Numbered from the stretch's first letter, positions 34,901 through 44,650 are shown. The stretch is 64,000 nucleotides of DNA from Plazaster borealis (GCA_021014325.1 CM037472.1:20755063-20819062); one strand, 5' to 3'. Translations and numbers: made by a program. Notes: generated from the sequence alone by a model not told the origin.

Positions 34901-35795
34901 CCTTCTTTGTATTCTCTCCATGGTGTTCTTGGCTAGTCTAGTGATTAAGTTCACTATTCTGAGAGTCCTTGGCTTCACAACCAGAATTAATAAATGAAAT
35001 GAAAAAAGGGCTAGCAGGTATTGATATCAATACTACATGTAAGTAGTAATGCAAAAAATAATGTGAACTTTCCCTTGAAGCCTTATGGAGGCATCCATGT
35101 GCAGACCTACATGTAAGGGAAGCTTGAAAGCCAACTGTCTGCCAGTTAGTGATATCAGTGATTTTCATTTTTTAGAGTCAATATATCAATAAAAGAAATG
35201 CACAGTCTGTTATTGCATGAAACTAGACTGCCTGCCAGTGAGCATTAGTGCTGCCTGAGTTGAGGCCAGAGAAAGGTTACACTGCAAAGGTGGATATGAA
35301 GGACTGGTCTTAGACTGTACTGGCTCTTCCATGGCATCACCAAAGTCCTTTTTTTTTTATAGATAGTTCCCATTTGATGTCACACAGTGTAAAGTCGGCC
35401 ATCTTTACGAGGAAAACGATCATTTTTTGCTTGACGCTTGACGCTTAAATATTGTGTGGGACATGTGGGAGTTTTATCAATATCTTTGCATGATTGGTCG
35501 GTGAACCACTTTGCTGCACACACAAAAATTAGACCGCTTGACGCAGCTCAAAGCCAAAACCATAGTTGCCCGTAAAGATGGCCTCTATTGGGAACTAGCT
35601 ATTTACATGTAATATGAAACAAATAAGTGAACAATGATTGTTTATTAGGTATTAATTTGATTATGTTCTTGTTTTTTTGCACTATTTTAGAATCAAAATC
35701 AAGGAGGGGAAAGAAAGCACATTTCTTCACCTGGGGAGCTGAAAGCTGTCAACAACCGCCAGTTTCTTCTGCCTCCTCCAACTAAACATCGGTAA
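19563..35795 (+). CDS. SRF: serum response factor, nine coding exons, complete
   Basis: Join: 19563-19913, 21446-21709, 27862-27949, 28086-28259, 30006-30135, 31319-31464, 33443-33604, 34305-34405, 35691-35795; 1521 bases, 506 residues (human SRF 508). All borders are GT/AG and all phases agree. Residues 1-87 are a variable N-terminus with a run of seven Asp and the basic patch KKSKKTK. The MADS box starts at GRVKIKMEFIENKLRR (residue 88) and crosses exon 1/2 at MKK|AYELS. The SRF-type extension follows with QPMITSESGKALIQTC and DQRMSATGFEE. The rest is Ser/Thr/Gly/Pro-rich, as in activation domains, ending with GELKAVN near the C-terminus. Start choice: an in-frame stop at 19521 and AGT before ATG. 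A nuclear DNA-binding dimer at CArG boxes controlling cytoskeletal, muscle and early-response genes. Confidence 0.95.
20391..20640. repeat. (AATTC)n-tailed interspersed repeat
   Basis: It starts TTCAATTCAATTCACTTTAT and shares its layout (AATTC run, TTTATT, CCTATATA, then an A-rich part) with 53455-53805. It is probably a retroelement 3' end in reverse. A CArG-like CCTATATAGG at 20454-20463 falls inside it. Confidence 0.55.
20873..21029. repeat. AATCCGTTA repeat with inverted ends
   Basis: AATCCGTTAC at the left mirrors GTAACGGATT at the right. Between them ACAATCCGTTAATATGG and close variants repeat about five times. It lies in SRF intron 1. Confidence 0.75.
21446..21709 (+). CDS. SRF: SRF exon 2
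   Basis: 88 codons in phase 0. It completes the MADS domain (AYELSTLTGTQVMLLVASET) and carries the C-terminal extension (KLQPMITSESGK, ALIQTCLNSPD). A His run (HHHH) is present. It ends EELAK before GTTGGC. Confidence 0.95.
21822..22110. mobile_element. TTAAAGGGTCTG MITE, right end lost
   Basis: It closely matches 48505-48780 (ACTTAGAAGTACTGCGGTTA, ATGGAAAAAGATATCACTTT). It sits 112 bases after SRF exon 2. Confidence 0.7.
22667..22812. promoter_or_regulatory. CArG / M-CAT / CArG group in SRF intron 2
   Basis: CCATATTTGG at 22667-22676 (same decamer as in the promoter), CATTCCT (TEAD M-CAT) at 22716-22722 and CCTTATATGG at 22803-22812. The last is flanked by ACTT..AAGT, so the 18 bases are nearly palindromic. 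The surrounding sequence does not match the window's repeats. It looks like an SRF-responsive intronic enhancer; function is inferred. Confidence 0.45.
22813..25420. other. SRF intron 2, no gene seen
   Basis: AT-rich sequence without splice-supported frames on either strand. Open frames of 60-114 codons here lack recognisable domains. Confidence 0.6.
25510..26140 (-). repeat. inverted copy of the 9420-9990 repeat
   Basis: AATCGGCCATGGTATGCTGG is the reverse complement of the word at 9721-9745. Flanking GTGCCTCTGC and CCAAAAGAGGAC words keep the same order in reverse. Confidence 0.6.
26361..26680. repeat. GTTGCATTT repeat cluster with inverted ends
   Basis: ACCATGCTAAATGCAAC at the left mirrors GTTGCATTTGGCATGGT at 26622-26638. 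Between and after them GTTGCATTT(T/A)GCAG-like words occur about ten times. It is probably a foldback element in SRF intron 2. Confidence 0.7.
27022..27370. mobile_element. CAGGGCTC foldback element, inverted copy
   Basis: It starts CAGAGCTTAAAATTTACTCT, contains GACCACAGGTCTGAGGCCAG and ends CTAAATTTGAGCCCTG. It is a reverse-orientation relative of 7751-8108. Confidence 0.75.
27518..27713. mobile_element. GGGCCCAATTTCAT foldback element
   Basis: The left end GGGCCCAATCTCATAGAGCT and the right end AGCTCTATGAAATTGGCCCC are inverted. It lies 150 bases before SRF exon 3. Confidence 0.75.
27862..27949 (+). CDS. SRF: SRF exon 3
   Basis: After TTGATTGCAG it encodes EGKTPMFTVTNVPGAGVD, matching the FTVTNLPG block of SRF, and ends in phase 1 before GTGTGTGG. 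Confidence 0.9.
28086..28259 (+). CDS. SRF: SRF exon 4
   Basis: The acceptor is TTGTACAG and the donor CAAG|GTATGT. It encodes GISITGAGHTYPMTTYLP and a Gly/Ser-rich stretch ending TTAVLPQ, comparable to the PSFPITNYL region of vertebrate SRF. Phase 1 at both ends. Confidence 0.9.
29270..29440 (+). mobile_element. 3' end fragment of a CR1/L2-like LINE
   Basis: The frame SSFKTNFKTHLFSLGFKY matches the last residues of CR1-type polymerases. It is followed by GCGTACTACAAATGTCCATT and an ATT-rich tail, the usual 3' terminus of such elements. Confidence 0.6.
29448..29764. mobile_element. two adjacent GGGCCCAATTTCAT foldback elements
   Basis: A diverged copy (about 29448-29596) is followed directly by a better one starting GGGCCCAATTTCATAGTGCT at 29598 and ending GCAGCTATGAAATTGGGCCC at 29764. 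Confidence 0.7.
30006..30135 (+). CDS. SRF: SRF exon 5
   Basis: The acceptor is CCTTTGTAG and the donor ATAG|GTAAGA. It encodes GTTLPTGASIPAGVLQLPHS, then a Ser/Gln-rich segment and MHPPQLLYR. Phase 1 in, phase 2 out. Confidence 0.9.
30140..31310. other. SRF intron 5, no feature seen
   Basis: AT-rich unique sequence. A T-rich stretch at 30906-30965 is the only notable composition. Confidence 0.6.
31319..31464 (+). CDS. SRF: SRF exon 6
   Basis: After ATCATAG it encodes LQQPGGPMSPLVLSPTATSV, then Ser/Thr-rich sequence ending NMSVPPSL. The donor is TTAG|GTAGGT. A second GT four bases downstream (GGTAG|GTACAT) would shift the phase, so the first is preferred. Confidence 0.9.
31500..32270. other. 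SRF intron 6, left part, no feature seen
   Basis: No repeat family or coding signal recognised. Confidence 0.5.
32273..32606. mobile_element. CAGGGCTC foldback element
   Basis: The ends CAGGGCTCGAATTTGGG and CATTTCGAGCCCTG are inverted. The interior matches 7751-8108 (CAGAATTGAAAGATATTTGT). Confidence 0.8.
32775..33121 (-). mobile_element. tRNA-Leu-type SINE, 5' part lost
   Basis: On the minus strand CAGCAGAGTGTGGGTTCAAG (B-box) starts the copy. It runs through CCTTTGGATGGGACGGTAAA to a GCGCTATATAAGACTATAAA tail. It is related to the full copy at 56886-57246 in the first part. Confidence 0.65.
33443..33604 (+). CDS. SRF: SRF exon 7
   Basis: The acceptor is TTGTTCAG (an in-frame alternative is CTACAG nine bases on). 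It encodes VSTVSSTSSAAAASPLMYHT, then PSGIVYATSPGS, comparable to the MMYPSPHAVMYAPTS block of vertebrate SRF. The donor is AGAG|GTAACA. Phase 1 in and out. Confidence 0.9.
33724..34001 (+). mobile_element. tRNA-Leu-derived SINE
   Basis: An A-box TGGCCGAGCGG (33731-33741), a tRNA-like arm with ACTCAAGTTCTGGTGG, and a B-box GAGTTTGAATCCC (about 33788). It ends with the L2/CR1-like tail GCACTATATAAGTGTCCATT and ATT repeats. It lies in SRF intron 7. Confidence 0.8.
34305..34405 (+). CDS. SRF: SRF exon 8
   Basis: The acceptor is TTTGATAG and the donor AACAG|GTGAGC. It encodes GNVNIGLIPVSTGQATTHAI and ends GLDSKQ. Phase 1 in, phase 0 out. Confidence 0.9.
34733..34998 (+). mobile_element. tRNA-Gly-like SINE
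   Basis: GGGTTGGCATACTGGTA, CTCGCCTTCCACCTC and a B-box CAGTTCGAACC make a Gly(TCC)-like head. The body has TATGTGGATTGGGTTTTCAG and the end AGTCCTTGGCTTCACAACCA. A second copy is on the minus strand at 60675-60952. Confidence 0.75.
35362..35600. mobile_element. TAGTTCCCA MITE
   Basis: The ends AGATAGTTCCCATTTGATG and TCTATTGGGAACTAGCT are inverted, as are inner GGCCATCTTTACG and CGTAAAGATGGCC. It ends 90 bases before SRF exon 9. Confidence 0.75.
35691..35795 (+). CDS. SRF: SRF exon 9 and stop
   Basis: After CACTATTTTAG it encodes NQNQGGERKHISSPGELKAV and ends PPPTKHR with TAA at 35793-35795. GELKAVN resembles the TELQVVN motif close to the C-terminus of vertebrate SRF, supporting this as the true end. 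Confidence 0.9.
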   Translation, partial: NQNQGGERKHISSPGELKAVNNRQFLLPPPTKHR

Positions 35796-36267
35796 CATTT
35801 CAATCAGCAGAGTTTCTTCTTGTATTTTTGTACACAAAAGACCCAAGAGTTCCAAACTTGGGAGTTATCTATGAGTACTAAAATTTAAACTTTTTACAAT
35901 TTTAATACATAATACTGATCCCATAGAGTCTTTTTATCAAGTTGAGGTAGACAAGTTTTTATCCCAGCTCGGATGTGTTGATTGCAATCAAGACACAGGG
36001 GCTACATGGACTTTAGGCATTGACATCATCATGCCACCATCTTGGAGGTAAAACTATGATGAAGCACACATCTTGTACGCGCAGTGTGGACATGGAGGTT
36101 GAGCCAATGAGCAACCTTCTTTTGACCTTTAGCCAAGGGCGCCCTACTCACATGACTTCATGTGCATTACGTCCATTCCTATTTGCGGGGCTTTAAACTA
36201 AGTTTAGTCTTGCGTTTTGTGCGACTACCTTAGTCTGGCTGGAGAAACATAGCTTGCCCCAAAGGGC
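35796..36267 (+). other. start of probable SRF 3' UTR
   Basis: Non-coding, AT-rich after the stop. The polyadenylation site could not be fixed. AATAAA occurs at 36341-36346 (inside a MITE) and at 39077-39082. Confidence 0.45.
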
Positions 36268-36719
36268 TTAAAAGTAGGGTCATAGATTGGTTTTTGTCAA
36301 TGTAATGCTGATTTATAGGCAAAATCATAAAGAAAGATACAATAAAAGTCACCTGTGAAAGTTTCAGCTGAATACAGTGTCTAGTTGCTGCGAAAACAGC
36401 AAAAAACTGTCACAGTATTTTCTTAAGAACGTCGAATCCATCCACGTTTAGCGAGGTGACAGCCGGTACAAACCGCATCTTTGGCGGCAGCATTCGAGAG
36501 TAGACACCAACCCTCAGTAATCTGAAAAACAACTCGTGCATGAATAGTTTCTCAGATTCAAATGTTTTTGGTTGAACAATTATCCAAACTATCTTATTTC
36601 AAAGGGAATCCTTTCTCAAAATAGTTTTTACTATCAACAGCTGCAGTGCTTCTCACCAAGTAAGTTTTTAGGGTCATTAATTTTGTGGAGTATTTTCCAG
36701 TCTAAGACCCTACCTTTAA
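36268..36719. mobile_element. TTAAAAGTAGGGTC MITE
   Basis: The left end TTAAAAGTAGGGTCATAGAT and right end GACCCTACCTTTAA are inverted. The interior has the CACCAAGTAAGTTTTTAGG word common to this superfamily. Confidence 0.6.
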
Positions 36720-36789
36720 GTTGCCTGCTTTAATCATGTGAACGCAAGGGACTGCCTCTCATTTGTAATTCTGGTGTGTACCTAATGCC

Positions 36790-37140
36790 TTAAAGGCCCA
36801 GTACACTATTGGTAAGATCGAAAAACACAAATGTTCACAGATTCACACATAACGTACGTGAATTAAAGTAAGTAATGGTAGAAAGGGTTCCTTAAATTAT
36901 TTCTGCCTAAAATGCTATCGTTTCTGAGAAATGAGTAAAACAATAGTTTTTATCACGCACGATAAAAACTCGATGTTTGAAAAAACAGAAAACACACAAG
37001 GTCTCTTTTCACTATTTTCTCGTGACCTCGATGACCAGTTGAGCTCAATCATTCACAGGTTTGTTTGTTCATGCATATGTTGAATCACAAAATGTGGACA
37101 CTGATTTTGAGCTGTTACCAAAAGTGTACAATACCTTTAA
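36790..37140. mobile_element. TTAAAGGCCCAGTACAC MITE
   Basis: The ends TTAAAGGCCCAGTACACTAT and AAAGTGTACAATACCTTTAA are inverted. An internal hairpin AGTTTTTATC/GATAAAAACT lies at 36945-36970. Confidence 0.75.
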
Positions 37141-37769
37141 GTGAGGGCAGTGCAGATGATTATTAGATACCATGAAGAGATTTAGATCGTGATTGGTTGA
37201 CAATTAATACAAATTAGTACAACTAGTCCTAATTTACCTCGATCGCGTGGACTTCTTTTGATTCTACTCTTGCATTGTGACTCTGCACAGGATATCAATC
37301 AGTCAAGCAATAATGGTTAAATTAATGAAGCTTCATTTTGTACAAGTTACTTTTATCTGCAACTAGTAGTTTTGACAGGCTTAATTCGTACGTTGTGTTT
37401 TCTCCTGTGATACTTGATAATTGCTGTGTTTGTACAATTTCCTTTCCACCACCTTGTGTGTCCGGTTGTTTGTGTGCCTTATTCTGTACAGATAGTTATA
37501 TTAAAGCAATCAAAGGTGTAATTCTTCCATTCTGATCGGGACTGATGGAGATGACGAACTCTGATTAGAGTTGGGGAATTCGATTAAACTTCAGGTAGAT
37601 TTTATTATTTGAAACCCTCCGAATTCTTTGTCATAGTCTTATCATGGCAGTGTCGGCCAGTAAGGGTAGTCTGGGCGTCACTTGACATCCACTTTTTGAA
37701 TTTGACGGTTTGGGACAACCTGTATATCAGGTATGATGTTTCATTCTAAGAACAGCAAGGCAGTTTTTT

Positions 37770-37915
37770 TCTGGCTCTGGCTTGGGATCTGGCTCTGGCT
37801 TGGGCTCTGGCTCCGGCTCGGGCTCCAGCTCTGGCTCTGGTTCTAGCTAGGGCTCTGGCTCGGTATTTGGTATTTCCAACACCAAACAGAGCCGCCGGCG
37901 TCAGAGCCTATGCTG
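37770..37915. repeat. (GGCTCT/GGCTCC)n hexamer array
   Basis: CTGGCTCTGGCTTGGGCTCT-like units repeat over about 90 bases. An inverse CAGAGCC word follows at about 37886. It is related to the shorter block at 5000-5090. Confidence 0.75.
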
Positions 37916-38304
37916 GGGTTTGGGAAAAAAGCCCATGGCCTGTGTATGTGAGAGTATGACAGCTTACTTGGACACAATGTTTCAACCGTCCATTGTAAGC
38001 ATAAATTGGAACCAGTAACATCTACATTCTATCCATACATTTAATCCATTACTTTTACTTCTTCCATGACATCACTGTACTGGAGACGAGCAGAGTACAC
38101 TGTTTGAAATGTTGAGATTAAACAAACGGCTTTTCAGAGAGCCAAAACTGCCACGAAAAGGGATTTTCACACTGTTGTATCCACAAGCATGTTGACTAGA
38201 AAAAGTTACTTCTTAGTATCCACACCATGCAAAGCTTCAAACATCACTTAAAACCGGAAGGAATTAAGGTTTGATGCTTTCAACTATTTCGGTTTTTTAC
38301 AATA

Positions 38305-38520
38305 GACACAACTGGCGTCTGGAGTCACGTGACTCATAGTGGGTATACAATGTCAACAAACCAAGCAAGCGAAGCGCAGTGTACATAGAAAAGCATGGCT
38401 GCTTCCCATCTTACAGCAGAAGCAGTCGGAAGAAGTCATGCACACTGCGCATTGCTCACTTGGTTTGTGAGCATTGTATACCCACTGTGAGTCACCTGAC
38501 TCCAGTCGCGGGTTGTGTGT
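38305..38520. mobile_element. foldback element with arms of about 45 bp
   Basis: ACACAACTGGCGTCTGGAGT..ACTCATAGTGGGTATACAATG is mirrored by CATTGTATACCCACTGTGAG..ACTCCAGTCGCGGGTTGTGT. The centre has GCGAAGCGCAGTGTACAT and its mirrored form. Confidence 0.8.
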
Positions 38521-38529
38521 ATTGGCACT

Positions 38530-39355
38530 TAGCTGTCACCTGAAAACTACTTCTTCTTTTTTGCATGTCAGATTATATCACCAATTGTATTTCAATGTTA
38601 AAGTTGAACTATTCCTCATTCTGTATTGATATTAATCTAGAATGAAGTACATTTGTGAACATTAGTTAGGCACTGTCAGCGTGTATCGATAATCAATTAT
38701 CTGTTTTTAAAATACATTTTCCACGTTGTATTTATGTGAGATTGTTGTTTGTTCATCGGTTGAAACTCACAAATACTGTTTTGCCATTTAAGTCAAAGAT
38801 TTTATAAAAATTCAACAATTATGTGGTCTTCCAGAGGATTTTAATATATCTTTTTATTGATGGTAGAGATTCTGGGGTTGTATACTTCCCCGATATATTT
38901 CAAATTTTATAGGTAAACTTAAGTGCAGATACTATGAGGTGCCACATTTATTGTCTAGCAAACATTTCGCAGCAAAAAGTAAGAGTTTTGATAGATTCAT
39001 TTCAGATGTCAAAATGAAAGTTGTACATTTGGCTGATGTGTTTGCTGACATTTCTGTGGATAAACAATGAAATATTAATAAAGTCACCTGTAAATTAATT
39101 GTCCATAGGTTAACATATATTTTGTATAAAATTGTAAAACTTTTTGTACATAAACATCAAATTTGTTGTTTGAAGTGGTGTAAAAAGTCCGCAGTTTTGC
39201 TATTTGAGAATGTTCATTGAAAATTGTGTTTAATTTCACTGAGTTGATATGGCAGTGCTGCTTAACTCAGATAATGCAGCAAATGAACCATCAAATGTCA
39301 CTTATGTTCTTAAGAATATATAATTGTACTGGACAGCTATTTCAATGAAATTCTC
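38530..39355 (+). other. unique AT-rich stretch, candidate distal SRF 3' UTR
   Basis: No repeat matches. TGTACAT and TTTTTGTA words are frequent and AATAAA lies at 39077-39082. It resembles a metazoan 3' UTR, but the link to SRF is only positional. Confidence 0.3.
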
Positions 39356-39360
39356 ATACA

Positions 39361-39633
39361 TTAACCCTTTAGAGACCATTATTTCTGTAAAATCATCACG
39401 ATACGCCCAAACATGGCCTGTACATGACTACTATTGTTGATTTTGTTTTCAATAAAAATGCCTAAAAAACCCAATATGAAACAGAAATTAAGTTTTGTTT
39501 TACAAATATAAGTAGTATGTCAATTTGGGAAACATTGAAAAATGTCAATTCTGGGCATGGCTTTCACTGTGACCGCTTTCTGTGAATGGAAGTGGACCAA
39601 ATCATGCGGCTGTTTGCGGCCGCTATGGGTTAA
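39361..39633. mobile_element. TTAACCC-type element, copy 3
   Basis: It starts TTAACCCTTTAGAGACCATT and ends GCGGCCGCTATGGGTTAA. The two ends are partly inverted and bounded by TTAA. Confidence 0.7.
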
Positions 39634-39771
39634 CTCTGTTGACCCAATTCACCTGGAGTCCTCAGCCATTACAAATTTAGGTTGCGCCATTTTGAGAGAC
39701 AGATTCCTTGTGGGTTGCTGTAAAGTGCGTATTTTAGGTGTTGTGTGCATGGTTATCATTATCATTATATA

Positions 39772-40045
39772 TTTCTGGTAATGAAACCAAGGATGCCTCA
39801 TAAAGTGAACTTAATCATGTAGCTCGCAAGCCTGAGGAAAGCTGTAAACAAGGGTGCTTGCTATGTGAACCAGAAACACTGGGGTTAACCCCTATTCTTC
39901 CACGATAAGTGTTCTGGGTTCATTTACGTGCACTACCAACCCTAGTTCAAAGGACCTACGGATTAATGTCCCATCCGAAGGACAAAGTAATTATGGTAAA
40001 GTATCTTGCTCACAATATGAGTTTACATGCAATTTGACTCCCAAA
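39772..40045 (-). mobile_element. tRNA-Leu-type SINE, head missing
   Basis: ACCAAGGATGCCTCATAAAG through GTAAACAAGGGTGCTTGCTA and CTGGGTTCATTTACGTGCAC matches the body of 56886-57246. The tRNA-like 5' end is absent. Confidence 0.75.
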
Positions 40046-40254
40046 ATGGCAGACCAGTGATAGGCAGACAGTAGCCACATGTGACATCATGTTTAAGGGG
40101 TCTATTTATGACCTGTTTCTTGAAAACCAGAACTTTGGTTGAATGAACTCTTCCAAAAACCAAGTTTGTACCATCTCATAAATAATCACTTTGAGTGAGA
40201 TATGTTGATCCATTCTCTATGGTTGATCCAACCACCAATTGCTCACAGCCGAGG

Positions 40255-40545
40255 CCTAATCCTATGGTCCTGCTTACCACACAATTCTGCGCTTACTTGG
40301 CCCTAGTGCATAATTCTCTGTGGCCTAAGCGTATAGATTTCTGAGGTAAGCGTAGAGTTCTGTGGTAAGCATAGAGTTCTGTGGTAAGCATAGAGTTCTG
40401 AGGTAAGCGTAGAGTTCTGAGGTAAGAGTAGATTTCTGAGGTAAGCGTAGAGTTCTGAGGTAAGCATAGAGTTCTATGGTAAGCATAGAGTTCTAAGGTA
40501 AGCGTAGAGTTCTACAGTAAGCATGAAGTTCTACAGTATTAGTAC
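40255..40545. repeat. tandem GGTAAGCGTAGAGTTCTGA repeat
   Basis: About ten units of 19-20 bases (GGTAAGC(G/A)TAGAGTTCT(G/A)(T/A)) run from 40340 to 40540. The flanks resemble the foldback family (GCTTACC at the left, CATGAAACTAGGCC at the right), so it is probably an internally expanded foldback element. Confidence 0.8.
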
Positions 40546-40559
40546 TGCCATGAAACTAG

Positions 40560-41510
40560 GCCATGTTCAGTTTTATCTTCCATAGGCTCTTTTCGAAACC
40601 GCGGCCAATTATGGTCAGTTATTTAGAAGACGTGGGCACTTATTATGGAGCTTCAATCAAGCTGACAAATTCAAAGCCCAAGCTGTGGTTTCAAAAAGGG
40701 CCATAATATTATAACAAAAAGCTTGTCATGTAAATTGTTTTCAACAAAAGTTAAAAACATTGTATGGCTCCAATCATAGGCGCACCTGTTGATACAAAGA
40801 CACCATTATGAGCATTTGAATTTATAGTAAGTAGCTGCTGATTTTAGGCACTGTTATTCTTTGCTGGCAAATATATGGATTATTGATTTACTTGTACAGG
40901 TAAATAAGGAATACTTGATGAATTAATGGAACTCCACTACAACAGGTGCACCCTTGATTTGAGTCATATCACATATCAATTAAAAATAAACACAGTGGTT
41001 ACATTAAGCCTTACAGTCATATTTTACATTTTTGTAATATTCTAATTAATTATAAAGGCCAAACAGCATTTTGTATTAACTAAATTTACATCCTAATTTT
41101 CACTTGGATATAAACATTTTCTCTGCTTTTAGTGTAACTGAAAAGGTCTTTTGTCAAATAACGAACTGTAGTTACAATTTCTGTCAAGAACCCTTTTTCT
41201 TTTCCTGAATAATGTATTATATGTAAATAATATAAGTTATTACTTGCCTTGACTTCTAATCTGTGGAGATTGACATCCCTGCTGTATTAAAAAAAACCTG
41301 CATCGATTAAATTAATGTAAAACTTTTGCTGAATATTTTTCTTGCTCAACTTTGTGTACACAGAAGAGGAAGTATCTTCTTGAATCAAGGGCGTAAGAGG
41401 GGGTGGGGATGGGCAGGGATTGGCATCCCCTCTTCCGTTCAGAACCCTCCCCCTCCACCCCCTCTCCTCGATTGGGCCAGATAGAGGCAATTTTTGCACA
41501 CAGTCAGAGT
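40560..41510. other. intergenic, no feature seen
   Basis: AT-rich, with a short C/G-rich patch at 41395-41470. No coding signal. Confidence 0.5.
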
Positions 41511-41512
41511 AT

Positions 41513-44353
41513 GTCTCAACTAAGACCACTGGTCTCACCCAGGACCCACTAGTCTCATCCAAGAGCCACTAGTCTCTCCCAGGACCCACTGGTCTAATCC
41601 AAGACCCACTGGTCTCATCCAAGACCCACTGGTCTCATCCAAGACCCACTGGTCTCATCCAAGACCCACTGGTCTCACCCCGGACCCACTAGTCTCATCC
41701 AAGAGCCACTGGTCTCTCCCAGGACCCACTAGTCTCATCCAAGAGCCACTAGTCTCTCCCAGGACCCACTAGTCTCATCCAAGAGCCACTAGTCTCATCC
41801 AAGACCCACTGGTCTCATCCAAGACCCACTGGTCTCATCCAAGACCCACTGGTCTCATCTAAGACCCACTGGTCTTATCCAAGACCCACTGGTCTCATCC
41901 GAGACCCACTGGTCTCTCCGAGGACCCACTGGTCTCATCCAAGACTCATTGGTCTCATCCAAGACCCACTGGTCTCATCCAGGACCCACTGATCTCATCC
42001 AAGACCCACTGATCTCATCCAAGACCCACTGGTCTCATTCAAGACCCACTAGTCTCATCCAAGACCCACTGGTCTCACCCAGGACCCACTAGTCTCATCC
42101 AAGAGCACTGGTCTCTCCCAGGACCCACTGGTCTCATCCAAGACCCACTGGTCTCATCCAGGACCCACTGGTCTCATCCAAGACCAACTGGTCTCACCCA
42201 GGACCCACTGGTCTCCTCCAAGACCCACTGGTCTCTCCCAGGACCCACTGGTCTCATCCAAGACCCACTGGTCATCCAAGACCAACTGATCTCATCCAAG
42301 GCCCACTGGTCTCATCCAAGACCCACTGGTCTCATCCAAGACCCACTAGTCTCATCAAAGACCCACTGGTCTCTCCCAGGACCCTCTGGTCTCATCCAAG
42401 ACCCACTGGTCTTACCCAGGACCCACTGGTCTCATCCAAGACCCACTGGTCTCTCCAAAGACCCACTGGTCTCATCCAAGACCCACTGGTCTCATCCAAG
42501 ACCCACTGGTCTCATCCAAGACCCACTGGTCTATCCCAGGACCCACTGGTCTCATCCCAGACCCACTGGTCTCATCCAAGACCCACTGGTCATCCAAGAC
42601 TCACTGGTTTCATCCAAGACCCACTGGTCTCATCCAAGACCAACTGGTCTCTCCCAGGACCCACTGGTCTCTCCCATGACCCACTGGTCTCATCCAAGAC
42701 CCGCTGGTCTCTCCCATGACCCACTGGTCTCATCCAAGACCCACTGGTCATCCAAGATTCACTGGTCTCATCCAAGACCCACTGGTCTCATCCAATACCC
42801 ACTGGTCTCATTCAAGACCCACTAGTCTCATCCAAGACCCACTGGTCTCTACCGGGACCAACTGGTCTCATACAAGACCCACTGGTCTCTACCGGGACCA
42901 ACTGGTCTCATACAAGACCCACTGGTCTCTCCCAGGACCCACTGGTCTCATCCAAGACCCACTGGTCTCATCCAAGACCCACTAGTTTCATCCAAGACCC
43001 ACTGGTCTCATCCAAGACCCACTGGTCTCATCCAAGACCCACTGGTCTCATCCAAGACCCACTAGTCTCATCCAAGACCCACTGGTCTATCCCAGGACCC
43101 ACTGGTCTCATCCAAGACCCATTGGTCTCATCCAAGACCCACTGGTCTCATCCAAGACCCACTGGTCTCACCCCGGACCCACTAGTCTCATCCAAGACCC
43201 ACTGGTCTCATCCAAGACCCACTGGTCTCATCCAAGACCTACTGGTCTCATCCAAGACTCATTGGTCTCATCCAAGACCCACTGGTCTCATCCAGGACCC
43301 ACTGGTCTCATCCAAGACCCACTGGTCTCATCCAAGACCCACTGGTCTCATCCAAGACCCACTGGTCTCATCTAAGACCCACTGGTCTTATCCAAGACCC
43401 ACTGGTCTCATCCGAGACCCACTGGTCTCTCCGAGGACCCACTGGTCTCATCCAAGACCCACTGATCTCATCCGAGACCCACTAGTCTCATCCAAGACGC
43501 ACTGGTCTCATCCAAGACCCACTGGTCTCATCCAAGACCCACTGGTCATCCAAGATTCACTGGTCTCATCCAAGACCCACTGGTCTCATCCAATACCCAC
43601 TGGTCTCATTCAAGACCCACTAGTCTCATCCAAGACCCACTGGTCTCTACCGGGACCAACTGGTCTCATACAAGACCCACTGGTCTCACCAAGGACCAAC
43701 TGGTCTCATCCAAGACCCACTGGTCTCTCCCAGGACCCACTGGTCTCATCCAAGACCCACTGGTCTCATCCAAGACCCACTAGTCTCATCCAAGACCCAC
43801 TGGTCTATCCCAGGACCCACTGGTCTCATCCAAGACCCATTGGTCTCATCCAAGACCCACTGGTCTCATCCAAGACCCACTGGTCTCACCCCGGACCCAC
43901 TAGTCTCATCCAAGACCCACTGGTCTCATCCAAGACCCACTGGTCTCATCCAAGACCTACTGGTCTCATCCAAGACTCATTGGTCTCATCCAAGACCCAC
44001 TGGTCTCATCCAGGACCCACTGGTCTCATCCAAGACCCACTGGTCTCATCCAAGACCCACTGGTCTCATCCAAGACCCACTGGTCTCATCTAAGACCCAC
44101 TGGTCTTATCCAAGATCCACTGGTCTCATCCGAGACCCACTGGTCTCTCCGAGGACCCACTGGTCTCATCCAAGACCCACTGATCTCATCCAAGACCCAC
44201 TAGTCTCATCCAAGACGCACTGGTCTCATCCAAGACCCACTGGTCTCATCCAAGACCCACTGGTCTCACCCCGGACCCACTAGTCTCATCCAAGACCCAC
44301 TGGTCTCATCCAAGACCCACGTCTCATCTAAGACCCACTCGTCTCATCCAAGA
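41513..44353. repeat. 20-bp minisatellite array, about 140 units
   Basis: The unit is GGTCTCATCCAAGACCCACT with recurring variants (CTCTCCCAGGAC, ACTAGT, CTACCGGGAC). Blocks repeat at larger scale: the run at 43087 recurs 718 bases later at 43805, and CTCTACCGGG at 42847 recurs 798 bases on at 43645. The unit has no stop in the frames shown, so open frames up to 323 codons with a 20-residue period (SSKTHWSHPRPTGLIQDPLV) appear; they are not taken as genes. Confidence 0.97.
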
Positions 44354-44650
44354 CCTCTGGTCACGCCATCTCCCAAAGCCCATGTTTGAAAACAGTGAAA
44401 TCGTATACATTTTCCCACCCTTTTTTCGTGACTCGGATGACCGATTGAATTGAGTTTAAACTTTCATAGGCTTTTTTTTTTCTTCAAAATTTTGGGTCAC
44501 ATCAAGTGCAGATACTGGTCTATGACTGCCAATGTTGTCCGCGTGCTAAGAGGGCGCTAAGTTTTCTTCAGGAATGTGCAAGTCTCGTACGTTTTCCTTG
44601 GACGTTGGGATCCGTAAATTAGAGCATAGGAAGTTCGTGGGTTTTGAGGC

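Noticed and set aside
43122..44093. 323-codon open frame of SSKTHWSHPRPTGLIQDPLV repeats
   Set aside because: It follows entirely from the stop-free 20-bp minisatellite. Other frames are open as well, and unit variants are not codon-aware.
41513..44353. CRISPR-like array
   Set aside because: Units are contiguous 20-mers without unique spacers, in a eukaryotic genome.
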